A stretch of 64,000 bases of DNA from Trebonia sp963767685 (GTDB lineage: Bacteria; Actinomycetota; Actinomycetes; Streptosporangiales; Streptosporangiaceae). The DNA lies in assembly GCA_963767685.1 (NCBI GenBank), contig CAVYEZ010000018.1:124001-188000 (forward strand), read 5' to 3'. The notes beneath the pieces were generated by a model. It was given only the letters and a program-made list of their open reading frames with translations. It had not been told where the DNA came from and did no database searches. The translations under genes and the position numbers were made by a program. Below, in pieces: positions 7,707 through 16,773 of this stretch (position 1 is its first letter; each line of letters begins with the position of its first letter).

Positions 7707-8948
7707 ATGATGGCTGAGATACAGGCCACCGAGGCGGTCCGGGCGGCCGCCCGGGCGGCGCGGGCCGCGGCGCCCAGCCTCGCCGGCGCCTCCGACGGCG
7801 CCATCGACGCCGCGCTCGGCGCGATGGCCGCCGCCCTGCCGGACGCCGCGGACGCGGTGCTCGCCGCCAACGCCGACGACGTACGCGCCGCGGAGGCGGG
7901 CGGGCTGCCCGCCGGGGTCCGCGACCGGCTCCGGCTGGACGAGGGGCGGCTGAAGGCGATCGCCGCGCAGCTTGAGATCCTCGCCCGGGTGGCGCCCGAG
8001 CCCGCTTCCCGCAAGGTCCGCGACCTGCCCGGCGGCCTCGTGCTCGCCGAGCGCCGCCGCCCGGTCGGCGTGATCGGCGCCAACTTCGAGGCCCGGCCGA
8101 ACGTCGTGGTGGACATCGCCTCGCAGCTCGTCAAGTCGCGCAACGCGGGCGTGCTGCGCACCGGAAGCGCCGCCCTGCGCTCGGCGATCGCGCTGGCCGA
8201 CGCGGTCATCGCGCCGTCGCTGGCAGCCGGCGGCCTTGACCCGGCCGCCGTCCAGCTGGTCCGGCTGCCCGGCCAGGCGGCCGCGTACGCGCTGGTTCGC
8301 GAGCCGCGGCTCATCCCGCTGGTGATCCTGCGCGGCAGCGGCGACTCGACCCGCGCGCTCGCCGCCGAAGGCGCGGCGCACGGGGTGCGCACGCTGGCGC
8401 ACGCCGACGGCGGCGGGGTGCTCTACATTCATTCTTCGGCCGAACGGAATGTGGCTTCTGTCCTCATCGCCAGCAGCCTCGACCGGCTTGGCGTATGCAA
8501 CCGGTTGAACCTGCTGCTGCTGGACGAGCGGCTGTGGGACGCGTGGCTGCCGGACATCACCGGGCAGCTGGCCGGGCTCGGCATCAAGGCCTCGCTCCCG
8601 CCGCACGATCACCCGCTGGGCTACGAGTGGGCGCTCGACTCCGAACGCGAGGCCACGGTCACCATCGCCCCGGCCGCGAGCCCGGCGGCGGCGGCCGCGA
8701 TCGCCAACGACGAGACCTCCGGCCTGGCGGCGGGCATCGCCACCGCCGACGCGGCCGCCGCGCAGGAGTTCCTCGCGGCCTACAACGGGACCGGCGCCTT
8801 CTGGAACGCGACGACCAGGCTGCTCGACGGGTTCAAGCTGTTTGAGGTGCCAGAGACCGGCATCAACCTGGACGCGGTGCCCGGCCCGCGGGGCCCGGTG
8901 ACCTTCCGTGACCTGTCACTGCGGCAGTTTGTGGTGACGCCTGCATAG
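7707..8948 (+). CDS. proA: Glutamate-5-semialdehyde dehydrogenase (gamma-glutamyl phosphate reductase)
   Basis: NADPH-dependent reduction of gamma-glutamyl phosphate to glutamate semialdehyde, second step of proline synthesis, in the cytoplasm. The 413 residues match ProA length. The aldehyde-dehydrogenase core is seen: RRPVGVIGANFEARPNVVVD (118-136), the catalytic Cys264 in SLDRLGVCNRLNLLLLDE, and the C-terminal GINLDAVPGPRGPVTFRDLS. The segment LVILRGSGDSTRAL replaces the usual IIPRGG, a modest divergence. No proB lies beside it. Start is one of two consecutive ATGs, with AGAAAGGGA upstream. Confidence 0.9.
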   Translation: MMAEIQATEAVRAAARAARAAAPSLAGASDGAIDAALGAMAAALPDAADAVLAANADDVRAAEAGGLPAGVRDRLRLDEGRLKAIAAQLEILARVAPEPASRKVRDLPGGLVLAERRRPVGVIGANFEARPNVVVDIASQLVKSRNAGVLRTGSAALRSAIALADAVIAPSLAAGGLDPAAVQLVRLPGQAAAYALVREPRLIPLVILRGSGDSTRALAAEGAAHGVRTLAHADGGGVLYIHSSAERNVASVLIASSLDRLGVCNRLNLLLLDERLWDAWLPDITGQLAGLGIKASLPPHDHPLGYEWALDSEREATVTIAPAASPAAAAAIANDETSGLAAGIATADAAAAQEFLAAYNGTGAFWNATTRLLDGFKLFEVPETGINLDAVPGPRGPVTFRDLSLRQFVVTPA

Positions 8949-8970
8949 CCTGTGACGCTTTTGGATCTTG

Positions 8971-9591
8971 ATGTCCATTTGCCTGCGCGGCACTGGGTTA
9001 TGTGCCGATACTCAGCATGTGGTGGGCGACGACTTCGCGCGGGTGCTTGCGGACGCCCAGGGCGGCAGCGAAGACCAGTTCGCGGTCCTGTGGCGGGACG
9101 CGAACCCCGCCCTCCTTCGCTACCTGCGGGTTCTCGCCCCGGAGAACGCCGAGGACATCGCCGCGGAGACCTGGGTGCACGTCGTCAGGGGACTGCCCCG
9201 GTTCGTCGGCGACGAGGCGGCCTGGCGGGCCTGGCTGTTCACCACGGCCCGGCGGCGGCTGATCGACCAGGCGCGGCTCCGCAAACGGCATCCGGCCGAG
9301 CCGCTCGAGGAGGTGAGCGCCGCCGAGATGCCGAGGACGCCCGACGCGGCCCAGATCGCGCTCGACAACCTCGCGACGGAGTCCGCGATCGCGCTGCTCG
9401 CCCAGCTCCCGCAGCCGCAGGCCGAGGTGATCATGCTGCGCGTCCTCGCCGGGCTCGACACCGAGGCGGTCGCCGAGCTTCTCGGCAAGAGCCCGGGCAA
9501 CATCCGGGTCATGGCCCACCGTGGCCTGAAGAAGCTGGAGTACCTGCTCGGACGGGCCGGCGTCACCTCGCGGGCGGGTGTAACACTTTGA
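8971..9591 (+). CDS. ECF-type RNA polymerase sigma factor
   Basis: Directs RNA polymerase to a specific promoter set. Sigma region 2 is seen from about DQFAVLWRDANPALLRYLRV through ENAEDIAAETWVHVVRGLPRF and WRAWLFTTARRRLIDQARLRKR; region 4 is LPQPQAEVIMLRVLAGLDTEAVAELLGKSPGNIRVMAHRGLKKL with its helix-turn-helix. Start choice is uncertain: ATG at 8971, or GTG at 9019/9022 where homology begins. It is followed at 27 bp by a gene for a membrane protein that looks like its anti-sigma partner but is frameshifted. Confidence 0.88.
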   Translation: MSICLRGTGLCADTQHVVGDDFARVLADAQGGSEDQFAVLWRDANPALLRYLRVLAPENAEDIAAETWVHVVRGLPRFVGDEAAWRAWLFTTARRRLIDQARLRKRHPAEPLEEVSAAEMPRTPDAAQIALDNLATESAIALLAQLPQPQAEVIMLRVLAGLDTEAVAELLGKSPGNIRVMAHRGLKKLEYLLGRAGVTSRAGVTL

Positions 9592-9617
9592 GGGATTGTG
9601 GCGTTCCGGACGATGAC

Positions 9618-10585
9618 ATGTCAGACAGCCTGCCGCCGAACGGTGGTCATGACCCGTTCGACGGGCCGGACCTCGAAGGCCTGCTGTCCGGCGAGAATGT
9701 CCGGCTGCCCGACGGGATGCGGCCGGTGGCCAGGACCCTGGCCGCGCTGCGCACCGTCCCGACCCGCGCCGAGCTGTCCGGCGAGGCGGCGGCGCGGGCG
9801 GCCTTCCGCGACATAATGACAGTGTCTCCCGCGTGTCTCCCGCGCTCGCCTCCGCGCGCCCGAGGCCCCTGCCTCCTCCCTCGTCGCTCGGTGCTTTCCC
9901 CGCTCGGACGCGCCCGCGCCACGCGCACCGGCGGCCGCCGGTGCGCGGCCGCTGGCGGTCGCGGCCGCTGGTCGCCGCCGCGGCCGGCGTCGCCGCGGTC
10001 GTGCTCGTCGGCGGCATCGCGCTCGCGGGCGTGTTCTCCGGCGGCAGCGGGACGCCGGGGCTGGCCGGGCGCGGTTCCAGCGCCACCAGTGCCGCGCCCC
10101 GGACGAGTCCGGTCGGGTCGAACGGAGTCATGGGGACCGCGAGCAAGGAGCCGACCGCGAGTCCGTCGCCCAGCCACCCCGCTGGCCAGCAGTCGTCCAA
10201 CGGCGCTAACGCGGGGCCGAGCGAGCTCTGCCGCCAGTACCTGGACCTCATTGCCCGCGGGTCGCGCGCCGACCGGGGCACCGAACGGGACGACCTCAGG
10301 CAGCTGAGCAGCCTGGCGGGCGGCGCATGGCACGTCTTCGGCTACTGCGTTCAGCTCCAGCCCTGGTCGATGACGCCGAACCAGCCCGGCTCCGACGCCG
10401 ACGGCGTCGGATTTCCCGCGGATTCCCAGTACTCGGCAGGCCAGGGCGGTTCCCAGGGACTGGGTGGGCCTGGCCAGCAGCAGGGAAGCGACCGGAAGGG
10501 CGCGAACGGTAACGGCAATGACGCCGGACGAGCCGGCGACAACCAGGGCGCGAACGGTCCGGCCGGGAACCAGAGGCAGCAGTAG
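9618..10585 (+). pseudogene. Membrane-bound putative anti-sigma partner, frameshifted by an 11-bp tandem duplication
   Basis: The frame from ATG 9618 (MSDSLPPNGGHDPFDGPDLE) reads a good N-terminal domain up to AAFRDIM, then turns to nonsense. The second half, in another frame (from about 9833 to stop 10585), gives TRPRHAHRRPPVRGRW, a membrane helix (LVAAAAGVAAVVLVGGIALAGVF) and a Ser/Gly/Asn-rich external tail. The break coincides with GTGTCTCCCGC repeated exactly at 9822-9832 and 9833-9843; removing one copy joins the halves into a single frame of about 318 residues. Position next to an ECF sigma gene suggests an anti-sigma role, which is inference. Either a true mutation, a reversible switch or an assembly error. 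Confidence 0.7.
9822..9843 (+). repeat. Perfect 11-bp tandem duplication causing a frameshift
   Basis: GTGTCTCCCGC occurs twice in direct contact (9822-9832, 9833-9843). Eleven is not a multiple of three, so the duplication shifts the frame of the surrounding gene. Confidence 0.9.
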
Positions 10586-10595
10586 CCGCTGACGG

Positions 10596-11066
10596 TCAGG
10601 CTTGCTCGGAGACCGCGCTGACGATGGCCGTGCACGCCTCTTCGAAGGCCGCGCGCTGCGCGTCGCTCAGCCGGTCGAAGACCAGCCGGCGGACCGCCGC
10701 GACGTGCCGGGCCGCCGCCGCGCCGATGGCCTCCCCGCCGGCCTCGGTGAGCTCGACGAAGGCGCCCCGCCCGTCGGCCGCGCACTCCCGGCGCGAGACC
10801 AGGCCGCGGCGCTCCATCCGGGTGAGCTGGTGCGATAGCCGGCTCTGTTCCCAGTTCAGCGCGTCGCAGATCTGAAACGGCCGCAGCCGGTGCTGCGGCT
10901 CCTCGCTGAGCTGCACGAGCACCTCGTACTCGGGGAGCGTGAGCCCGGAGTCCTGCTGCAGCTCCCGGTTCAGCGCGGCGGGCAGCAGCGAGCTCATCCG
11001 CAGGTAAGTCCGCCACGCCCGCTGCTCGTCATCGCTCAGCCACTTCCCCGTCATGCGGCCAAGCAT
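10596..11066 (-). CDS. MarR family transcriptional regulator
   Basis: A winged-helix DNA-binding dimer of the MarR type. The core is seen as SGLTLPEYEVLVQLSEEPQHRLRPFQICDALNWEQSRLSHQLTRMERRGLVSRRECAADGRGAFVELTEAG, i.e. recognition helix around EQSRLSHQLTRM and wing with DGRGAFVELT. Length 156 from 11066, or 152 from the ATG at 11054, which is equally likely. The ligand and targets are unknown. The AT-richer gap upstream (11067-11087) may hold its promoter; the neighbouring channel gene lies upstream on the same strand. Confidence 0.88.
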   Translation of the reverse strand: MLGRMTGKWLSDDEQRAWRTYLRMSSLLPAALNRELQQDSGLTLPEYEVLVQLSEEPQHRLRPFQICDALNWEQSRLSHQLTRMERRGLVSRRECAADGRGAFVELTEAGGEAIGAAAARHVAAVRRLVFDRLSDAQRAAFEEACTAIVSAVSEQA

Positions 11067-11087
11067 AGCGCGACAATTAATGACAGA

Positions 11088-12227
11088 TCATGTATTCGAC
11101 TCTCCCTGTGCTCGCTGGCGGCCGGTGGGCGGCCGGTAGGGAGGGATCGGTTGCGTCGGGTGGCGGCGCGGTCCCGACCACAGCGCGGGGACCGCGTCGA
11201 TCATCGCGGCGATCGCGTAGGCCGACTTTTCGTAGTTGACCCGCCAGCCGACGAAGTCGGGCCAGGCGTCGGCCGGGTCGCGCCGCATGGGGAATCCGAC
11301 GTTGTCCATCCTCGCGACGGCTTCGAGGAACTCCGCGTACGTCAGGCTGATCCCGTCGTCCGGGTTCGCCTCCATCGGCACGTCCACGCCCATGGCCCGG
11401 GCGATGCGGTTCAGGCAGCCGAACCCGGCGCGCAGGCAGAGCCGGGCGTCAACCGTCGGAGCGTCTTGCGGTGAGAGGGAAAGGATGAGCGCGGCGGAGT
11501 CGAGCACGGAGAGCAGCGCGGTCACCCAGGACGAGTACGGCTGCGGCGAGCGGAAGCGGACAAGCGGCAGGTACGTCGTGTGGCTCTCGGCGACGTCAGA
11601 CGACCAGCGCTCCCACTGCTGGTAGAGGTCGGGCAGGGTATTGATCGTGGACGTGCCCGAGCCGAGCGCGTAGTGCGTGCGGGCGAGCAGTTCCGGTCCC
11701 CAGCTCGGGAAGCCGGCGCGCGAGGCGAGCAGCGCCACCTGGGTTTCTCGCCGGTTGAAGGCGGCGTACAGCGTCGGCAGGTAGCCGATCTGCAGCGCGA
11801 TCACGATCATGCCGGTCGCGGCGGCGATGAAGACGATAATGGCCGGCGTCGTGCCTGCCGGCTCGGCGAAGCCGAGGGTGAAGATCGAAGAGCCCGCGTC
11901 GGCCAGGGCCGAGCTGATGTTGCGGCCAGGGGACGGCCACAGCATGAGCGTGTAGCCGACCAGGAAGATGACGAGCCAGCCCACCAGCTGCCCGACCAGG
12001 ATCGCGGCGGCCTGGGTGGCGAGGATCCGGTCGCGCCTTACCCAGTCGGTGACGGGGCGGGTCACCGACATGTAGGCGCCGAGCACCACCCGGTCGACGA
12101 AGCGGGTCAGCCAGGAGCCGACGGGGCGGGGCACGATCAGCGTCCCGATCACCGACTGCCATCCGGTCAGCACGAGAAGGATGCCACAACCCGCCGCGAC
12201 CCAGCGCGCGGCTAGCGGTACGACCAT
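11088..12227 (-). CDS. Potassium channel-like membrane protein with cytosolic domain
   Basis: A 379-residue protein with four to five N-terminal hydrophobic segments (about 5-30, 70-95, 128-152) and a pore-like loop SSIFTLGFAEP (113-123). TLGFAE resembles the TxGFG/TxGYG selectivity filter of two-TM K+ channels, placed between two helices as expected, though the second Gly is replaced by Ala. The remaining about 220 residues are soluble and may be a regulatory domain. Ion selectivity cannot be asserted from this filter. It is 9 bp downstream of the zinc-ribbon gene at 12237, so the two are probably cotranscribed. Confidence 0.65.
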   Translation of the reverse strand: MVVPLAARWVAAGCGILLVLTGWQSVIGTLIVPRPVGSWLTRFVDRVVLGAYMSVTRPVTDWVRRDRILATQAAAILVGQLVGWLVIFLVGYTLMLWPSPGRNISSALADAGSSIFTLGFAEPAGTTPAIIVFIAAATGMIVIALQIGYLPTLYAAFNRRETQVALLASRAGFPSWGPELLARTHYALGSGTSTINTLPDLYQQWERWSSDVAESHTTYLPLVRFRSPQPYSSWVTALLSVLDSAALILSLSPQDAPTVDARLCLRAGFGCLNRIARAMGVDVPMEANPDDGISLTYAEFLEAVARMDNVGFPMRRDPADAWPDFVGWRVNYEKSAYAIAAMIDAVPALWSGPRRHPTQPIPPYRPPTGRQRAQGESNT

Positions 12228-12236
12228 GAACGGAAG

Positions 12237-13316
12237 TTAACAGTCGGAATAGGTCGGCTGGTAACCGGATGGGGCCGGCCCGATCAGGTAGCCGGTGCGC
12301 TGCGGCACCAGGTAGAGGTTGAGCGTCCAGGTGTTGCACGCGCTCTTGTCGACGCTTTGCGCGGGCGACTGGTGGCTGGTGAACGTGACGGTCGCGGTCA
12401 GGCCGCCGTTGCCGGCGCTGGAGAGCCCCGTCAGCGTCATTTTCGAGTCGGTCGTGGATGAGTAGCCGGAAGCGAACTCGGCCTGCGTCTGCTTCGCCTG
12501 CTCCGCCGGGTTGAGGGTACTCGCGTACTCCGCATAGCTATGGGTGTTGATCCCGTTGAAGTAGTGGCTGAGCAGCGTCTCCACTGGGGCCTCGGCCGCG
12601 CTCGCGGGAACGCCGGGGGCAATGGCGACCAGGCTCAGCGACGGCGACGGCGACGGCGCCGGGCTCGCCGAGGCGGGGGGCGAGCTCGCCTGCTGCGTGG
12701 CCCCGCCGGTCGCGGACGAACTGGCCGGCGGCGTGGACGCGCCCGCGCCTGACTGCGCCGTCGAGTGCTTGCCGAGCTTGGTGGCCAGGGCGTACGCGCC
12801 GCCGCCGGCCGCGAGCACCACGATGACCGCGAGCAGGAGGAACAGGCCCCGCCGCCCGCCCCGGGACGGCGGGGCGGGTCGGGGCCCGGGCGGCGGCCCG
12901 GGTGGGAAGGACGGGGCGGCCGGCATGACCGGGTTGGCCGAGCTGAACGGGTTGCCAGGCGTAAAGCCGGACGTCGGGTACGCGGGCGTGGCGTTCACGG
13001 TCTCGGTGGGCCGCCAGTTCGAGCCCGCCTCGTTGCCGGCCGCCGGCGGGGCCGGCTGGTACCAGGACGAGAAGGGGTCGGGCGGCGCGGTGGGCGGCTC
13101 GACGCGGGTGACCCCGGCGTCTAGGTCCGTGCGGGCCAGGCCCGCGGGCGGGGCCGGCGGCCCGGCGTCCGGGTCCGGCGCCTGGTCGTCCAGCGCCCTG
13201 TTTTCTACCACGGGGTTTTCCGCCGCGGGCGGTGGCTCGGTGAACTCCGCGCCGCAGCCGGCGCAGAAGCGCGCGGTCCCGTTACGCTGCCGCCCGCACG
13301 TGGCGCAGAAGCTCAT
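12237..13316 (-). CDS. Zinc-ribbon, single-pass membrane protein with proline-rich linker
   Basis: N-terminus MSFCATCGRQRNGTARFC has a CxxC-x(11)-CxxC zinc ribbon (double-zinc-ribbon type seen in many actinobacterial envelope proteins). A long Pro/Ala-rich cytoplasmic linker follows, then a membrane helix (GLFLLLAVIVVLAAGGGAYALA), a Ser/Ala/Pro-rich stalk and an extracytoplasmic C-terminal domain of about 120 residues with two cysteines. The start at 13316 puts the ribbon at the N-terminus; an in-frame ATG at 13331 is also possible. Role unknown; coupling to the channel-like gene downstream is suggested by the 9-bp gap. Confidence 0.7.
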   Translation of the reverse strand: MSFCATCGRQRNGTARFCAGCGAEFTEPPPAAENPVVENRALDDQAPDPDAGPPAPPAGLARTDLDAGVTRVEPPTAPPDPFSSWYQPAPPAAGNEAGSNWRPTETVNATPAYPTSGFTPGNPFSSANPVMPAAPSFPPGPPPGPRPAPPSRGGRRGLFLLLAVIVVLAAGGGAYALATKLGKHSTAQSGAGASTPPASSSATGGATQQASSPPASASPAPSPSPSLSLVAIAPGVPASAAEAPVETLLSHYFNGINTHSYAEYASTLNPAEQAKQTQAEFASGYSSTTDSKMTLTGLSSAGNGGLTATVTFTSHQSPAQSVDKSACNTWTLNLYLVPQRTGYLIGPAPSGYQPTYSDC

Positions 13317-13394
13317 GACTGCCCGTCCCATCCCCGTGGTGACGCACCCCGACCTTGGACCTTGACCCTACCCGCCGGGCCGGCCGCGTGGTGG

Positions 13395-16166
13395 CTAGTC
13401 TTGGGCAGCCGCGTCCGGGTTTGTCCGCTCTCCGGCGATGTTCAGGAGGCTGGCGGCGATGGTCGGCCAGGACGGCCGGTCGCGCATCCCGCTGGTCGCG
13501 TAGACGTGCAGGAACAGGCAGAAGGCGGCGTCACGGCGGCCGGGATCGGTCGCGGGGAGGGCGGGGAACCGCTCCACCGTCTCATGCAGCCTGCGGCGCA
13601 GTTCGGCCAGCCCGGCCGCCTCATCGGGCCCCGCGACGCCCGATCGCGGCGGCTCCCCGGCCGCGTCGGTGATGGCGGTGACGATGGCCGGGTCGTGCAG
13701 CATGGACAGCGCGGCCCCCCGGTAGGCGCACTGCGCCCGGCAGGGCGCGCAGGCCGCGAACGGCGGCGCGGCGGCCGCGGGGGCCCTGTCCGACGGAATC
13801 GTGCCCGCGGCCGCCCGCGGCGGCCCGGCGATGCTCACGGGCACGATCTCCGCGGACTCGTCGCTGTGGAGCAGGGCCTCCCCGGGCCTCAGCCGGACCG
13901 CGGACGGCCGCGGCGCGTCGTCGGCGCCCATGGCCTCAGTAATGGAGCGCTGGTCCTCCTCGGCGGTGAGCCGGTGCACGAGCTTCAGGTTGCTGCCCGT
14001 GACCGCGTCCGCCACCATCCTGGCCGGGAACTGCCCCGCCAGGATCACGCCCTCGCCGTGCCCGCGGCTCTCCGCCAGCGCGCTCGCGAACGCCGCGGCC
14101 GCCCGTTCCCGCGCCAGCGCCGCCGCGGGCGGGCGGCCGCCCGCGGCGCGGGCGAGCAGCCGGTGCGCCTCCTCGATGAGCGTCACGTGCGCGAGGCCGG
14201 GCGACGGGCCCCGCCCCGACCGGCCGTGCGCGATGACCGCGTTCAGCAGCAGCGCCATCAGCAGTACCTGCTCGTCTTCGGCGCCGAGCGACCCCAGCTC
14301 GATGAGCACCGGGTGGTCGAGCAGCCGCCCGACGTCGGTGGGCTGGTCGGTGAGCAAGGCGGAGCCGGCGATCCCGCGCACGAGCGACCGCACCCGGCGC
14401 ACCGTGGCGGCATCGAGGCCGGCCCGGGTCTCGCCCGCGTACCCGAGGGCCCCGGTCACCTCGGTCATGGCGGCGAGGAAGTCCACGATGGTGGGCCAGG
14501 CGCGGTTGCCTCCGGCCGGCCGCTCGGTGCCCAGGAAGCCGGCCCGCAGGTAGGTGAGGTTAAGCGCGTCCAGGTAAATGGACGGCAGCGGCCCGGAGAG
14601 CCCGAAGGCCGCCGTGAAGCAGCCGAGCAGGCTCGTCACGTGCTCGCTGACACCCGCCCCCGGCGGCACCGCGAAGGGGTTGTAGCGCAGCGGCGCGGCC
14701 GCCTCGTCGCCGACGGTGATGACCTCAAGCGCCGCCAGGCCAGGGTCGGCGGCGAGCTGGCGGTACTCGGCCGCGTCCGCGTTCCCCGGCTCGATGACCA
14801 GGAACGGTATCCCGTGGTCGGTCCAGAGCTGGCGAAGGATCTCGGCGGCGGTGGCGGTCTTGCCGCTGCCGGGGGCGCCGACGACCAGCGCGGGCCTGGC
14901 CAGCGACCGCAGCGGGACCGCGACGTCCCGGCTGCTGCGGGATACCTGACCGAGCCGGATCGCCGGCCCGGTCAGCTGGTACGCCGTCCCCGGCCCGACG
15001 AGGCCACGGCGCACGGGGAAGCCGGGCACGACGCCGTCGACCGCGACCGGGAACCGGAACGCGCAGCCGGCGTCCCTGGCGTCGCCGAGCACGCTTAGCA
15101 TCGCGAGCTGCGGGTCGGGCGGATCCTGGCGGCCCCAGATCTCCTGCCGCCCGGTCAGCATCGCGAGGTTGACCACGTTCAGGTTGTACTCGGCCAGCCG
15201 CCGCTCGGCGACGCTGCCCGGGCGCCGCACCTCGCAGGCGGCCCGCGGGGGCTCGCCGAAGCCGCCGGCCCGCTCGGCCGGGGAGATGGCCTCGGCGACG
15301 GCCTCGACGATGCCCGGGGGCAGCTGCCGGGGGGAGGACACCTGGATCCGCAGCGCATACGCCTTCTGCGACAGTCTGCGGGCGAAGTCATGGAAGGTCT
15401 TCTCCGCGTCCACGGCGAACGCGTCGGGCGCGAGCCGCGTCCGGCCACCGTAGGGGCCCGCCTCGTGCTCCGCCTCCCGGGCGAGCCGCCCGTAGTAGGT
15501 GGCCAGGGTCAGCAGCGTCTGCGCGAACTGCGGGGGCACCGGCATCGGCAGCACGGACACCGACAGGACGACCGGCACCCGGCTCGCGGCCAGCACTGAG
15601 TAGACGCCGGACCAGTCGTTATCCGACAGGGTGAAGGGCGCGGCGGTGTAGTAGTAGCTGACACCAGCGTCCGGCCGGGTTGGCGGGCTGATCGCCTCGT
15701 GCCTGGTGATCACCGCCGAGTCGACCGAGGCGCCAGGGAACGGGGAGAGCAGCCGGGCGACGGCATCGGCGTCCTCGACCGGGCTGGCGATGACATGCCG
15801 GGGCACGGCGGCCCGCACCCGCGTGCGCAGGCCCTCGGCGCGCTCGGTCACCCCGTCGACCGTGCCGCCCCATACCCGGCCGAGCAGCGCGGCGGAAATC
15901 GGGGTGCTTGCCCCCGGATCGGCCGTGACGCGCAGGTCGAGCGCCATCCCGAGGCCCGGGTCGAGGAACTCGTTCAGGAACGACTGCTGCTCGGCCCGCG
16001 CCTTCGCCAGCCGCTCCGGCCGGGGCAGGTCCCGGTACTCGCGCGCCTCGAGCAGGTCGACCGCGGCCTCGATCGCCACGGCGAAGTACGCGTTGGCGAC
16101 CGGCGGCCGGTCGCCGGCCACGTACAGCGACGGCGGGGGCGCGGTGATCGTGTGCAGCGTCCCCAT
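13395..16166 (-). CDS. HerA/DUF87-type ATPase (P-loop NTPase), function unknown
   Basis: A 923-residue ATP-binding protein. Walker A GAPGSGKT is at about 430-437, and Walker B LIEEAHRLL at about 663-671, with EEAH typical of HerA/FtsK-like DNA-translocating ATPases. The stretch FLVIEPGNADAAEYRQL after Walker A is also HerA-like. A cysteine group near the C-terminus (ACAPCRAQCAYRG) could bind a metal. The N-terminal 400 residues are unrecognised. HerA proteins work in DNA translocation or defence with nucleases such as NurA or SIR2, but no such partner is adjacent, so the role is open. Confidence 0.7.
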   Translation of the reverse strand: MGTLHTITAPPPSLYVAGDRPPVANAYFAVAIEAAVDLLEAREYRDLPRPERLAKARAEQQSFLNEFLDPGLGMALDLRVTADPGASTPISAALLGRVWGGTVDGVTERAEGLRTRVRAAVPRHVIASPVEDADAVARLLSPFPGASVDSAVITRHEAISPPTRPDAGVSYYYTAAPFTLSDNDWSGVYSVLAASRVPVVLSVSVLPMPVPPQFAQTLLTLATYYGRLAREAEHEAGPYGGRTRLAPDAFAVDAEKTFHDFARRLSQKAYALRIQVSSPRQLPPGIVEAVAEAISPAERAGGFGEPPRAACEVRRPGSVAERRLAEYNLNVVNLAMLTGRQEIWGRQDPPDPQLAMLSVLGDARDAGCAFRFPVAVDGVVPGFPVRRGLVGPGTAYQLTGPAIRLGQVSRSSRDVAVPLRSLARPALVVGAPGSGKTATAAEILRQLWTDHGIPFLVIEPGNADAAEYRQLAADPGLAALEVITVGDEAAAPLRYNPFAVPPGAGVSEHVTSLLGCFTAAFGLSGPLPSIYLDALNLTYLRAGFLGTERPAGGNRAWPTIVDFLAAMTEVTGALGYAGETRAGLDAATVRRVRSLVRGIAGSALLTDQPTDVGRLLDHPVLIELGSLGAEDEQVLLMALLLNAVIAHGRSGRGPSPGLAHVTLIEEAHRLLARAAGGRPPAAALARERAAAAFASALAESRGHGEGVILAGQFPARMVADAVTGSNLKLVHRLTAEEDQRSITEAMGADDAPRPSAVRLRPGEALLHSDESAEIVPVSIAGPPRAAAGTIPSDRAPAAAAPPFAACAPCRAQCAYRGAALSMLHDPAIVTAITDAAGEPPRSGVAGPDEAAGLAELRRRLHETVERFPALPATDPGRRDAAFCLFLHVYATSGMRDRPSWPTIAASLLNIAGERTNPDAAAQD

Positions 16167-16225
16167 GGCTCCGCAGGCTACTCCGCGGCGCCTGGCAAGG
16201 GAAACCCGGACCCGGGCATGGAAAA

Positions 16226-16272
16226 GACCTTGGATCGCCGCCCGCCCCCGCGGGGACTAGCGATCCAAGGTC
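16226..16272 (-). terminator. Terminator hairpin downstream of the DUF1707 gene
   Basis: GACCTTGGATCGC (16226-16238) pairs exactly with GCGATCCAAGGTC (16260-16272), with a 21-nt C-rich loop. On the minus strand the stem is followed by CTTTTCC, a short T-run, consistent with ending the DUF1707/PspC transcript. Confidence 0.65.
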
Positions 16273-16302
16273 CGTGACCCCCGCCGCCAGCGCGGCCAGG
16301 GC

Positions 16303-16761
16303 TCACCGGTCGTGCCTGCGCCTGTTCACCAGCAAGATGACCGCGACGATGACGAAGGCCCAGACCAGCGGCTGAATGAAGAACAGGCTGGTGAAGGCGT
16401 GCCAGGCGAAGTTCGCGCAGATGAAGACCAGGAGCAGGAGCAGGAGCGGGCGCACGATGCCGCCGCCGCGCCTGCGCGGCCCGCGGTAATCCACCGGGCC
16501 AGGACCGCCGGGACCGGCCGGGCCCGCCCCCGAGGGCCCGGTCTCCGGCAGGTCGTCGAACAGGCCGGCGAGGTCGCCGCGGGTCTTGGCGGCCACGGTC
16601 CGGCTGACCCGGTCGTCGAACTCGGCCTGGTCGAGCCGGCCGTCCGCGTAGTGCTGGCCGAGCAGCTCGGCGACCACGTTGCGCTCGGCGTCAGAGACGC
16701 GGATGTGCTGGTCGGAGTAGCGGATGCGGCGGGTCCACTGTTGCGTGGATGACGGTGACAT
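16303..16761 (-). CDS. DUF1707 (SHOCT-like) membrane protein
   Basis: The 152-residue product has the DUF1707 signature RVSDAERNVVAELLGQHYADG followed by RLDQAEFDDRVSRTVAAKTRGDL (about 21-64), a Gly/Pro-rich linker and two C-terminal membrane helices (about 100-122 and 126-146). The domain is common in actinobacterial membrane proteins and its molecular role is not known. It lies 12 bp downstream of the PspC gene on the same strand, so both are probably one envelope-stress-linked operon divergent from a PspC-containing kinase. Confidence 0.8.
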   Translation of the reverse strand: MSPSSTQQWTRRIRYSDQHIRVSDAERNVVAELLGQHYADGRLDQAEFDDRVSRTVAAKTRGDLAGLFDDLPETGPSGAGPAGPGGPGPVDYRGPRRRGGGIVRPLLLLLLVFICANFAWHAFTSLFFIQPLVWAFVIVAVILLVNRRRHDR

Positions 16762-16773
16762 GGCGGTTGTCTC

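Noticed and set aside
13362..15098. 578-codon plus-strand frame opposite the HerA-like ATPase
   Set aside because: Antisense shadow; composition is Arg/Pro/Gly-rich and no domain is visible.
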